Of a stretch of 64,000 nt of DNA, positions 22,525 to 33,220 are shown in pieces. The notes beneath the pieces were generated by a model. It did no database searches. It was not told the origin of the DNA and saw only the letters and a list, made by a program, of their open reading frames with translations. Within the stretch, counting starts at the first letter, position 1; every line of letters starts with the position of its first letter. The translations under genes were made by a program, and so were the position numbers. Source of the DNA: Lichina pygmaea (Eukaryota; Ascomycota; Lichinomycetes; Lichinales; Lichinaceae); assembly GCA_963422465.1 (NCBI GenBank), contig OY730175.1, positions 682,001 to 746,000 of the forward strand, given 5' to 3'.

Positions 22525-23789
22525 GTAGCAGCGAACACTGTCACGTGCCCAAGGCCTCGGGGCGGTATCACCAGGGTAACGCGATGTCAGACGTTCAATT
22601 GTTTAGGTCGGTAGTGAAGCTATGTATCACGTGAGCACGCGAAACAGCAACACGTCATCGAGGTAGTGATGATCATACAGAAGTACTGTACGTAGTACGT
22701 ACGTGTATACACACCGTAGCCTAATCGCAAGGAAGGCATGTGCACCTCCGTACGGTATTGTGTTCGTATCACAATGTTCCGAGGCTGGGGTATGATCATC
22801 TATCGTTGCTGTGCTGTCTACATGTACAAAGATGCAGCTTTGTATTCTACTTGTACAGCAGGTATCAGAGGATGGGCTTTCTCACTGTCTATCGTTGGGC
22901 ATAATAAAGAAAGGGGAAAAACACCGAAGCTTGGTTTAGCCAGGGCGTTCGGTGTCAGGCACTAGGGGTGCACAGGAGAAAAAGGGTGGACAGTGCTACG
23001 TATCGAGGAGTCTCTGACGTATGTACGACGATGAAGAGAGAAGACAATGACTTTGTTGTTAAACAATCAGCATAGAGGATTCTTTTGAAATCTGTTGCAT
23101 ACTCACGGAAGAACTTTGCAAAGTAAATCGTCGTACGCTCGACAAAGGATTTGACAGCGGTAATCGTCTTCGTACACTTGATAAGACACTTCACAGGATA
23201 ACAAGTCTTGTATAGATCGTCAAGTATTCGACATGGAAACGTAGCTACGATGACTGTTACAATCAATCTATATACAGACTTGGAGAGTTGTGCTGTGTTT
23301 TGGGGCTTCTCAATACATTGGAACTGAGCTTGGAAGACAGGTTTCAATTGATACAACAAGTGACTGATAACATTGACTAGCAGAATTCCACCTGGAGCCG
23401 AACACCGCCTAGAAGTTGATGCTGATGACGCCATCGTTAGCCTAGATTTTAGGTTGTCAATCAGGGTACAGTAACAGGGGGCACGGAGCTTAGCAGTAGT
23501 TACCCACTACCGAACTCAGTCTAAACGGGGGGGGTATTGTACTCGGCCCGTACACAAACACTTTCCGTCACACCAAGCCCACATCTCGACACGCGTAAGG
23601 TAGACTTACCCGCGCCACCCAGACATTGATCGATCGACTGCTCCATTATATCTCAGCTTTTTCTTGGAGTTGCATCGTTCGACATCCGCATACATCCGTA
23701 TGATCCAGGACTGACGGTCCCACGACCGACTGGACGCGTCGGACTGGGGCTGACGCCTTGCCTCGCCTCGACTCTCCGCCTGAGGTGCC
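22525..23789. other. spacer with one orphan open frame
   Basis: Spacer between the LTR element and the homeobox gene. Holds GTACGTACGT words near 22685-22705 and an orphan minus-strand frame listed separately. The last 200 bp is probably the homeobox promoter and leader. Confidence 0.45.
22955..23434 (-). CDS. orphan open reading frame, 159 aa
   Basis: An uninterrupted minus-strand frame, MASSASTSRRCSAPGG..., in a region not covered by another gene. It has a mixed hydrophobic/Cys-containing composition (SVYRLIVTVIVATFPC; DDLYKTCYPVKCLIKC), no recognisable domain and no splice evidence. Base composition is less GC-rich than that of the surrounding genes. It could be a chance frame or a lineage-specific small protein; I cannot tell. 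Confidence 0.22.
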   Translation of the reverse strand: MASSASTSRRCSAPGGILLVNVISHLLYQLKPVFQAQFQCIEKPQNTAQLSKSVYRLIVTVIVATFPCRILDDLYKTCYPVKCLIKCTKTITAVKSFVERTTIYFAKFFREYATDFKRILYADCLTTKSLSSLFIVVHTSETPRYVALSTLFLLCTPSA

Positions 23790-24017
23790 ATGTCCGACCA
23801 AGAGCTATTCTCTCGAGTACCACCGTCCTTCGAAGAAGCTGTGGCACCGAGTTCTAGCCCATCACACCGGGGAAGATCGAGAAGGGATGACGACAACGCC
23901 GGCACGATCAGCATCTTAAACAACGACGGCGGGATAAACACCACTACCATCGACAGCCCTGTCCATGGAGACATCAAGATCACTAACAACATCACCATCG
24001 GCGACTGCACAGTCATC

Positions 24018-24054
<37 letters not shown>

Positions 24055-25876
24055 GCGAAACCAACGCCGACAACGACACCGGCACCAAGTACGCCTTCCT
24101 GGTCCATTCTCAAAACACTCTTCCGGCCAACCTTCCGCCCAAGATGGACAACAAAGTGCTAGTTCGCCAGAAGCGCCGACGGACGAGGTTGGTCTCTCCC
24201 CTCGAGCGTTCCGTGAGCCGGGGCTTCTTTGCTGACCCGAGTTTTGCGGTTGTAGCCCTCAGGACCAAGCAATCCTCGAGGCCGAATACAATCGGAACAA
24301 CAAGCCCGACAAGATTGCTCGCCTCACCATCTCCAGTCGCGTGGCCCTCGGCGAGAAGGAAGTCCAGGTCAGCGACCATCAGCCCTCGATCGCGATGGAT
24401 TGACCCCCGATGATCGCAGTCGTGGCCGAGCTGATACCGAGTGTTCCGCCTCAGATCTGGTTTCAGAACCGCCGCCAGAACTTCAAGCGGAAGGCAAAAC
24501 CGCTGACGCCGGGAGAGCTACCGCGAGCCATCACGACCGGCGCCACGCCCGTCCTCCCGTCGCTGTTCCCGGACACCGCCTGGACCGCTCGCATCGGCCG
24601 ACGTGACACCGCAGCGGTGCGGCAGACAGATGCCGGTGGCACGCTGGAGGGTCAACGGCTCTCGTCGAGGCTTCCGAAGAAGGACCGGCCGTCCTCCATC
24701 GCCGACGGACTGTTCCACGACGGGCGCGCGTCCCGGAGCATGGAGATGGCGGCGTATGCGTCGCAAGGCATCCCCGCCGGGAGGCCTACGAGATCGTCGA
24801 CAGGGGCATCGGACCCGTCGTCCACCGCGCCGTTGGCTCGTATGGACGATGTGAGGATGGCCGAGCTCGCGTACACCGACATCGTCGTCGGCGGGCCTGC
24901 GCCGGAGCCCACATCGAACCGTTCCTGGGCGGGCTCGGACGCACTCGGTTCGAGACTCCCCAGGCGACGCGCTGCCGCACCGATCATCGACGTCAAAGGT
25001 GACTTGGCCCAACCCAGCGGCATAAGACGCCCGTCGCCGTCGTCGGTCTGGCTGCGCACGTCGACGGTGGGGAAGGCTGAGGTCGTCTCGACGCCCGGAG
25101 ACTCGGTGAAGCTGCCGCTCCCCCCTCTCCGTCGCGTCGAGTACGGCCGGGCCGATGGCCTCGAACGGCGTCAGAGCGCGGTCGTCCCCGGGGGCAGCTG
25201 GGATCGACAGCACTCGGGCTTGTCCGGAGTGGCGTCGCGAGCGTCGGCTGGCGCCCGCCGTGCTGCGATGCAGGGCACGCAGGTGTGGGACGTCTTCTGC
25301 GACCGCGCGGGGCCTGTCGTAAGACCGATCGCCGACACGACAGCCGTCTACGACAACGTCTTCAAGACGGAAGGCCGGTCGACAACCCCGGCCGCATCGT
25401 CGGCGCACGTAAGATTGGGGCCGGTCGACCGGACACTGGGCCGTGCCAACTCATCCCTCGCGCGGCTTCAGACCGACAACGGTGGCAAGCGTCTAGGTCC
25501 GTTGCCGGCCTTGGGCGGCGACGACGACTCGACGATCGGCAAAGGCTCGCGCACGAGGATGGCATCTCCGTCGGGCGACTCGGACAAGGAGAACTGGGAT
25601 CCCGATGAGGACTCGGGTACGGGGCAACGAGGGCCCGGTCGGCGGAAGCCGCGCTCGCACCAACGACGACGATCCGTCTTGGAGGACAGCGACCTTTCAT
25701 CCAGGGTCAGGCTCGAAGACGCGGTTGCGCCGCGACGAGATGGGCCTCTCGATGCGCCCAGGACGGGCGACGCAGTCGGGGCGACGGATGCCGCGCATCG
25801 AGCAAGACCCCAGGAAGGGCTAGAACTCGTTTGCCTGCAAGGTCTGCTGTCGCTGAGCCAAGGCAGCCGGCCGTGA
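23790..25876 (+). CDS. homeobox transcription factor, Yox1-like
   Basis: Three exons (23790-24187, 24256-24367, 24455-25876) give 643 aa. The homeodomain (about aa 127-186) is built by all three exons: RQKRRRT-SPQDQAILEAEYNRNNKPDKIARLTISSRVALGEKEVQ-IWFQNRRQNFKRKAKP. Recognition helix 3 carries the invariant W-F-x-N-R (WFQNRR, about aa 172-177). Intron 1 (68 nt, phase 2) rebuilds the Ser of RRTSPQDQ and intron 2 (87 nt, phase 0) sits just before helix 3. Sequence and length match the Pezizomycotina Yox1-type homeobox proteins, nuclear regulators linked in yeast to M/G1 repression and in moulds to development. Just N-terminal is a run of 12 Asn (AAC codons, 24018-24053). The C-terminal 450 aa is disordered and Ser/Arg/Pro-rich, with SDKENWDPDEDSGTGQ near the end. 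Targets are unknown. Confidence 0.92.
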
Positions 25877-26648
25877 TGCGTGACACAGAGGAGGGCAAGT
25901 CGAGCGGGTCTGTGGGAATGCTCCGTCGTTTCTCGAGAGGGCTGCTGTCGCGGCCCATCGCTCGCCCGTCGCTTGTTTGCGAGAACCGGGATTGTGGGGA
26001 GGGCGCTGTGTTTTCTTTGGCTGGACGACCATTATTATCATTTGCCCAAAGCTTTTGCCCTCTTGCGAGTCACGGGTCTGGTACTCCAAACGAAAAGGGT
26101 TCGGACAGACTGTACTCGTACATGAGCAGATGAGGCTCTGTTATACGTCACTGCGGCGGCCCCTCACGGCGACATGGCGGTTGTTTCCTCTTCGCCCCTC
26201 GGACCTCGGGTCTCGGGTCTCGGGTCTCGGGTCTCCGGTGGTGGGGTCCGTGTGTTGGACTGACCTGTGGAAGTAGCCCGATCGCGGACCGAGGCTTCTG
26301 CCCCTCGTGCGTCAGAAATATGTTGCCACGCCAGACGGTCGCCGTGGCAAGCGAAGTGGCGATCGTCGAACGATGCCGCGTCCGAGGGCCGCGATGACTG
26401 TCGAAGCCACTTCAGCAAGTCAGTCGCCGGGTCGGCTCGTTCGGACGTTCACTTGCGGCTACTGGTAGAGAGTAGTCATCAGCTTCCTATACGTACGGTA
26501 CATCGTATGTTCTAGGCTCAGCCGCTGTGACTCGCCGGCAACTTACGCTGCTAGGTGTTGTTTGTCGCCCGATACAGTCATCGACATCCGCGGTATCTAT
26601 AATATCCGCGATATCCCGAACATCCTTACCTACAAGGACGTAAGGACG
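25877..26648. other. spacer, promoter of the amine oxidase gene
   Basis: No gene seen. Contains a short tandem run of CGGGTCT-like units at about 26206-26240 and AT-rich words (TATCTATAATATCC, 26595-26610) 40-55 bp before the next ATG. Confidence 0.45.
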
Positions 26649-28466
26649 ATGTCGACGACAATCGAGGACACGCCACCCGAGATGCTACGACGTCTGCTGC
26701 CGGCCGACCGGGTGCCGCACGTGTGCGTCGTCGGGGCCGGCATGACCGGGCTTCGATGCGCTGAAGTCCTCATCAAGAACGGAATCAAGGTGGACATTCT
26801 AGAGGGACGGGGGCGCCTCGGCGGACGGGTAGGCTCCTTCTTCCTTGCCGTCCTGACATGTCTGACGCATCGGAATCAAGGGCTTGTGGGATCGTCGATG
26901 CTGATCAAGGCTCGCACAGATCCACCAGAGCCGGCTTGGAGATCACCTGGTCGATCTAGGCCCCAACTGGATCCACGGGACCGAGAACAACCCGATATTG
27001 GACATCGCACGCGAGGTCAGGTCTTCGCTGCACACGTGGAAGGAACGCCAGCGGATCTTGGACGAGCACGGCACCCTGCTCGATGCGGCCTCTTCCACCG
27101 ACTCGTTGCAGCGCGTGTGGGGCGTCGTCGCCGCCGCGTTTCATCACAGCGACGAGAACGTGGACTCGATAGGTCCCGAGGAGAGCCTCTCGGACTTTTT
27201 CCGATCCAGCATCGATCGACTGTTCGACGACGTCACGGACGAGGAAGGCGGACCGAACAAGGCGCTCGCGGACGGAGCACCCGGAAGACATGACCGGGAG
27301 AAGCAGCTGCTGCTGTGGCTAGCCGAGTCCTGGGGAGCCATCATCGGGGACCCGATCCGGCGTCAGAGCCTCAAGTTCTTCTTCTTGGAGATGGGCTTGG
27401 ACGGAGGTACGATGAGTTTCCGGAGCCGAGGCTGTCGAGGGGAAGGGGGCTGACCGTTCCTCGCCCCCCCGCGGAGAAAGAGAACCTGTTCGTGGCGGAC
27501 ACCTACAAGGACGTCCTGACCGAGGTTGCCAGACTGCCCCTGGAGAAGGCAGACGTACGGTACCGCAAGAAGGTGGTGGCCATCAGAGCCGCCGAGCCCG
27601 GCGACGAGGACGGCAGCGTCGCCGTCACGACAGCCGACGGCGAGACGCGAGGGTACGACGAGGTGGTCGTGACGGCGCCGTTGGGCTGGCTCAAGCGGAA
27701 CAAGGAGGCATTTTCGCCGTCGTTGCCGCCTCGGCTGGCCGAGGCGATCGATGCCATCTCCTACGGCAACCTCGAGAAGTTCTACTTCTCCTTTCCACGG
27801 CCGTTCTGGCGGGGACCAGACAACGGCGACGCTCGCGCCAACGGATCCTCGCAGCACCAGGATCCCGTGCCGGACGGCGATGGGCCGGGGGGCAGTCCGA
27901 GCTTCTTCTATTGGCTGCACCCGCTCTACGCCCGGGACAGGAATCCTCAGCTGTGGATGCAGGAAGCCGTCGACCTCTCCGCCGTCGACCCTCCGCACGG
28001 GCAGCCGACGCTCCTCTTCTACACCTTCGGCCCGTGCTCGAAGCACCTGACGTCGCTCCTCGCCGGCTCCCCGGCATCGTCTCGCAACGACGTCCTGAAA
28101 GACTTCTTCGAGCCGTACTACTCGCGCCTGCCCTTCTACTCGGCCGACTCGGCCGACTGCGTGCCCTCGGCCGTGCTCGGCACGGACTGGTCGTCGGACG
28201 AGATGGCCGGCTACGGCAGCTACTCCAACTTCCAGGTCGGCCTCACCGCGGCGGACGTCGACATCGAGGTCATGCGAGAGGGCATGCCCGATCGCCGCAT
28301 ATGGCTCGCGGGCGAGCACACGGCGCCGTTCGTCGCCTCGGGCACCGTCGCCGGTGCGTACTGGTCGGGCGAGGTTGCCGCCGAGCGCATCGTCGTGGAC
28401 GCGTACGGCAAGAGCCGGGTCGATGCTCGCACCTACGAGTCTGTCGTCGTCAAGGGGGAGCCATGA
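26649..28466 (+). CDS. FAD-dependent polyamine oxidase-type amine oxidase
   Basis: Three exons (26649-26828, 26920-27406, 27481-28466) give 550 aa. The FAD dinucleotide fold is at the N-terminus: VCVVGAGMTGLRCAEVLIKNGIKVDILEGRGRLGGR (G29-x-G31-xx-G34, acidic E52). Intron 1 (91 nt, phase 0) joins GGR to IHQSRLGDHLVDLGPNWIHGTENNP, the flavin-contact segment of polyamine oxidases; intron 2 (74 nt, phase 1) restores GLDG-ENLFVADTY. The second FAD-binding part is at the C-terminus, RRIWLAGEHTAPFVASGTVAGAYWSGEVAAERI. The family (Fms1/PAO/LSD1-like flavin amine oxidases) oxidises spermine or spermidine with release of H2O2. No signal peptide and no clear C-terminal SKL-type peroxisome signal. It has no SWIRM or HMG domain, so it is not an LSD1 orthologue. 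Exact substrate is inferred. Confidence 0.9.
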
Positions 28467-28961
28467 GGCACGGCCGAGTCGTGTATATCAAACAACGACG
28501 ACGATGATGTGAGAGACAGACATGATCCTCACGCACGCACACGCACGCTATATATATACAGTACATACATGGTCGTATCATGCTCGCTTCTCCTTGCTTG
28601 AGCATAAGAGAACAGCCACCCAGTTCTCTCTCACAAGCAAGCAATATCATCCCGAGGAGTTGACAGATCAAAGTGCCGTGGGTACTTTGTAAGTATGTAT
28701 GTGCACGTCTTCCCACCAGTCCTTCTCTTTTACAAAGTTACAACCTGTACATGGTGAAGTACTTGATCTTATATTAGAGCCCCCAGTTGGCATGATACAG
28801 CTCGCTCTCTGCACGAAGCTGTTGATTAGATATTTCAAGGCTTGCGATCAATGGGGCTTACAGTATGCTTGGTAGTACTGTATGTGACTTGATAAGAGCC
28901 TATGCTTACACAATAAGACGTTGGTGGGTTCAGGCGGACTTGCGCTCTGGGAGTCTTACTA
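28467..28961. other. spacer left of the structured TIR element
   Basis: Three-prime flank of the amine oxidase gene and left flank of the transposon block. Contains a short TATATATA stretch near 28548; no gene seen. Confidence 0.45.
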
Positions 28962-29291
28962 TACCCGTGCCCATGGGGGGGGGGGGGGGGGGGGGCAATA
29001 CCCCCCTCCTCCCGCCCCTTCGGTACGTCCGGAACACCCTATCCAAAGGATAGGGTGTCTATCACCGGTCGGATACATTTTCTGGATAGAGTCAACTGCA
29101 ATACACATAACTCCACAACAAAGCGACTAAATAGAAATTTAAGTGGCTAGTTTGATTCCTCTACATCTCTTCTACAATCTGTGAATTTTCAGGCTTCTCT
29201 AAATTTTTGTGGCATTGCTGAGAAGTTACAGTAGTTATCGTTCAAGAATAGATTCCCAACAACATCAATTTTATAACACTTATAACTCTAC

Positions 29292-29305
29292 AACCAGATA
29301 GACAA
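29292..29305 (+). repeat. left target-site duplication of the LINE
   Basis: AACCAGATAGACAA, repeated exactly at 31414-31427 on the other side of the LINE. Confidence 0.9.
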
Positions 29306-31413
29306 GTGCTTCCGGAACACAACAACGGTAGCCCTTCGCAAGCCGGCGAAACCCGACTACCGGGAACCAAAGGCGTGGCACCCCATTGCCCTCCTCAACA
29401 CTCTTGGCAAAACTCTGGAGATGATTGTTGCGCAACAGCTTCGCTACATCGCCGAGAAGCACACACTCCTCCCCGCCGCTCAGCATGGGTGCCGCCGACA
29501 GCACGACACCACCACGGCACTGGAGCTACTGACAGAGCAGGTCCACACCACCTGGGGGCAGGGCCACGATAAGGTGGCCACCCTCCTCAGCCTTGACACG
29601 GCCGCAGCGTTCCCCAACATGTCACACAATCGGCTGCTACACAACCTCCGCCGCGACGGCGTCCCGTCAGCCCTTCTCCAGTGGACAACAAGCTTCCTCG
29701 CGGATCGACAGACATCGCTGGTGCTAGGCCGGCGGCAAAGCGCCACCCAACAGGCGTCCACTGGCATCCCGCAGGGGTCCCCTGTCTCCCCCATTCTATT
29801 CCTGTTCTTTAACAAGGATCTAGTGAACTTCTGCGCACGCAGCACCGGGAAGGTATCAGGCATCGGGTTCGGGGACGACGTCAACATCCTGGTGGTCGGC
29901 AAGGACACAGAGAGCAATTGCAGAACACTGGAGCGGGTGCACCACGGCTGCACGATGTGGGCATGCCACCATGGGGCCGCTTTCGCCCCACACAAATACG
30001 AACTCATGCACCTGACCCGATCCCTGAGGCAGTTCAACATGACGGCGGGAGTCAACCTGGAGGGTATCGACAAGGAGCCGCAGCAATCTGTCCGGATCCT
30101 CAGGGTCCTCCTGGACTCAAAGCTCCGCTGGGGCCCCCATGTCAAGCGCACTGCAGAGAAGGTAGCGCAACAGGGCCGCGCTCTCACCGCGACTGCGGGG
30201 TCTACCTGGGGAGCCACCTTCGCTAAGGCACAGCTGATTTACAGTGCTGTAGTGCGCCCGGCTATCACCTACGGAGTGACGATCTGGGCACCTACGGAGG
30301 GCCTCCTTCAGCCGGCACACCGTTGCTGGATTGGTGACGCACTGGAATGTCAACAACAGGGCTGCCTCCGGACAGTCACCGGCAGCTATAAGGCGACCAG
30401 CCAGCAACAGCTAGAAGCTGAAGCAGCAGTCCCACCTCTCCGTGCACACATCACATGTTTACAGCTACAGGCATGTGCCCGGATGGAGGCCTCCGGGGTA
30501 CAGGCTGAGATCCAGGAGGCCTGTGCCAGAATTCAGTGTCAGCTTGCCCTGAGGCGAGGCCACCAGTGCCGCCCTGGCACCACCCCAGGCCAGAACTGCC
30601 AACAGTGGGCCAAAACAATCCTGTGGCCACGAAGAACCATGGAGGACTTGACAGCAAGGCTCGGCATCCCCCTGTGGTCTGATGGACCACCCCCACCCCC
30701 CCGCCATCACCACGCCGAACACCCCCCTTCCACAGTCAGTTTGGCAGGCATACCAGCTGGCAGAACAATGGTGCTGGGAGCGCTGGCACCAACTGCATGG
30801 AGGCCCCCCACCAACAACACTGATGCTGGACCCGGACCCCAGAGGCGGAGACAACTGGAAGCCCAGCAAGATGCTGTACTGGTCGGCCCTCCGGCTACAC
30901 ACCAGCCTCTCGAAGGTGCAGAGCAGTATTCTGACGCAGGTCCGCACAGGCAAGATTGGACTGGTGGCATTCCTCTGCAAACAACAGGTACCTGGCTTCC
31001 CCACACCGGTGTGCAGCTGTGGAGCGCTGTGGGAGACAGCCAAACATGTGGTTCTAGACTGTGCACGCCTTCTCCGAGTGCGGTGAAGCCTGTATCCAGC
31101 AGCTGCCACCACTGACTACCAGGCTTTGACATCCTGACCACAGCCTGCCACCACCCTCACAGCATGGATCCTCTGACAAGGCATTCTCCCCCACTTCTCC
31201 TGGGCTCAGGAGCAGCTGGAAGCTTGGCTGCTAGCCAGCCACCCCCCATGTTCTACAGCATCTTGACAGGATAGTGCTGGCCAGGCACTGCAGAAGGAGG
31301 TTTTTCACCCTAGCAGGTCTAGGGTTTTCCTTACTTAATTTTCATAGCTGACCCAGCATAGTCTAGATAACTAGCACTAGAATGGAGTAGGAATACCAAT
31401 AACCAATAACAAT
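29306..31413 (+). mobile_element. 5'-truncated LINE (Tad/R1/I-like non-LTR retrotransposon), copy 1
   Basis: The insert begins inside the reverse-transcriptase domain (CFRNTTTVALRKPAKPDYREPKAWHPIALLNTLGKTLEM) and reads through the RT core: TTALELLTEQ, LLSLDTAAAFPNM (motif A), GIPQGSPVSPILF (motif B), GFGDDVNILV (motif C; GFGDD in place of the commoner FADD), HLTRS, LGxxLDSKLRW. After a frame shift near a poly-C stretch (about 30685-30697) the C-terminal part follows in another frame, ending in the cysteine/histidine motif CSCGALWETAKHVVLDC. The 3' end is a short run of CAATAA-like units instead of poly-A. It is flanked by the 14-bp duplication AACCAGATAGACAA (29292-29305, 31414-31427). Endonuclease and ORF1 are missing, so the copy is dead on arrival. 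Confidence 0.92.
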
Positions 31414-31427
31414 AACCAGATAGACAA
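31414..31427 (+). repeat. right target-site duplication of the LINE
   Basis: AACCAGATAGACAA, identical to 29292-29305. Confidence 0.9.
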
Positions 31428-31924
31428 CCAAGGTTTTTTTATGTGCCTATCTGATTCCCCTGCTTTTTTACTATCATCCCTGAGGCTACAAGTCTTTCTT
31501 GATCTTGCTGGCGTTGTTGAGTAGCTGCTGTAGCTACCGTAGCTACCTTAGCTACCATAGAAACTTGAGTTGCTCACTTCACTTCTCTCAGATATCTGCA
31601 CTTTTCATCACTCCTTCTTGCTTTATAGTTCTTCCACTACCATGGCTTGAGAAAAGGCCTACAGTTTCAGAGATTGTAGTGCAGAAGCAGGCGAATCAAA
31701 TGAGCCACTTACATTTCTATTCAGTGGCTGTGGTGTGGAGTTATATACATTGTGGTTGACTCTACCCAGAAAATGTATTGGACTGGTGATAGACACCCTC
31801 TCCTTAGGGAGGGTGTTCCAGACGTACCGGAGAGGTGGGAGGAGGGGGGTATTGCCCCCCCCCCCCCCCCCCCCATGGGCACGGGTACTCCCGTACGTAC
31901 GTACGTACAGTAGTACTGTCAAAG

Positions 31925-32143
31925 GCTGATACAACTCAAATCAAAGAGGTCAAGCAGCATATGATTCCAAGCTCATGACTGTTGAGTGGCCAGGTGACTG
32001 GTCAGCGTGTGGCGTCGGCGTCGTACGGAAGAGGCTCCCAGCGCGTAAGACTCTCTTGATTCTCTGTGTCGTGATCTACCAGTCCAATATGCAGGAAAAT
32101 TCTCTTCTCTCATGTGACCTTGACTCTGACAGTGAGCGAGGAC
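31925..32143 (+). repeat. dispersed repeat C, copy 2
   Basis: About 85-90 percent identical to the reverse complement of 8369-8604. Lies about 40 bp outside the right end of element X copy 1. No coding capacity seen. Confidence 0.75.
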
Positions 32144-32145
32144 TT

Positions 32146-32167
32146 ACGTACGTACGTACGTACGTAC
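32146..32167. repeat. ACGT tetranucleotide microsatellite
   Basis: Five to six copies of TACG/ACGT, self-complementary, immediately after repeat C copy 2. Confidence 0.85.
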
Positions 32168-32219
32168 TGTAACTTACAACTTTTTTCAAGGACAGGCTTT
32201 AGGTATTGGTGGTGTGAGT

Positions 32220-32690
32220 GATAGGCCACTTGGGCTCTGTGCTACAGTGGAATGACACAAGTCTATGCACAGCCTCACACGAAAGTGACTTCGGGTGGTC
32301 CTACCTCGTACTGTACACAGTCAGTAGTAGTGCGACTATAGCTTCCTTAAATAACATTAAGCTGGGTGTATTAGTTACGACTTTGGCAAGCATGGGCATG
32401 TAAGGGTGTACACAGACTTGTGTCGTGACATTGTAAGTACTTTGTTTAGGTGTGTTCTCACTACTTCTGTAATTGGGCATCAGATTACAGTGGCATCACA
32501 CAAGTCTCCGTGCACCTTCATACAAAATCTACCTCGGGTTAGTCCGGAGGATCAATACATCATCAGCTTGCTGCTGTCGCTGTAACCCTGATTCTGTCGC
32601 ATTACTTAAGAAGATAGCAGCTGATGAGTTGTACCGGTGTACGCAGACTTGTGTTGTGACACTGTATTTGTTTTCGGCTATGGTAGTTTA
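32220..32690 (+). repeat. diverged tandem duplication, two ~235-bp units
   Basis: Unit 1 (about 32220-32455) and unit 2 (about 32460-32690) share TACAGTGGNATNACACAAGTCT, then CTTCGGGT/CCTCGGGT, then GTGTACRCAGACTTGTGTYGTGACA in the same order and spacing. No coding signal. Confidence 0.65.
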
Positions 32691-33220
32691 GCGCCCCGGA
32701 ATCGGTCCACAGGATGAATACTGCGTCTCAGCGGTGGAGACTTGCAGAAGTGATGATAAGACCCATGTGGGCACTGGTGGGGTCGGAGCCCCCCACCACG
32801 ACACGTGCGTCCACACCGGAGATCTCTGACGTCGACGAGACGATCAATGAGCAGATAACCGAATTAGAGTTTCTCCGGAGCGCGATTTGCCCCTGGACTG
32901 CGTCAGGCCGCAGCGATTACGATTGCTTGCGTGACATCTAGGCCTGTCACAAGTATAGTACGTACGTACCTTCAGTGCCCTCGTACGTCCGAGTATGTAG
33001 AGCTCCAACGGTGACTTGGCGATCACCCCACGGCGTGTCGATCGAGGCACAGAATTAGCCTACTGTACTAGTACCGCGCGGAGTATGCATCGACTCGAAT
33101 GCTGCAATGACGAGCTCCGACCCGACTGTCACTCGGATGCGCAAGACCACGTGGAGAGGCTCGGTTGAGTCTTGATGTCTTTTCAAGCACAGTCCGAATC
33201 CCGTCGTGTCAGACAGTGCA
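32691..33220. other. spacer upstream of the GT8 gene
   Basis: Contains a 75-codon open frame (32714-32941) with no recognisable feature and GTACGTACGT words (about 32959-32970). Probably promoter and 5' leader of the next gene. Confidence 0.4.

Larger units (their letters stand above)
28962..31887. mobile_element. structured TIR element X, copy 1 (with nested LINE)
   Basis: The outer ends are inverted repeats TACCCGTGCCCATGGG...CCCATGGGCACGGGTA, flanked or begun by TA. Behind each end lies a G-tract hairpin (21 G at 28975-28995 against downstream C; 20 C at the right end) and then a second hairpin (ACACCCTATCC-aaa-GGATAGGGTGT on the left; a matching stem on the right near 31792-31816). Without the LINE the element would be about 800 bp. 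It encodes nothing recognisable, so it is a non-autonomous DNA element of MITE type. A second copy at 42389-43219 aligns through the interior (ATAACTCCACAACRMAGCGACTAAATA-like words) and fixes the ends. Confidence 0.85.

Noticed and set aside
19816-28466. Possible biosynthetic cluster (methyltransferase, transcription factor, flavoenzyme)
   Set aside because: No backbone enzyme, transporter or P450, and an LTR element lies between. The factor is a conserved homeobox protein and the oxidase a polyamine-oxidase type.
28967-28995. Poly-G at the element X end taken for a telomere or sequencing adaptor remnant
   Set aside because: It is present in both copies at both ends with a matching C-run, so it belongs to the element's hairpin.
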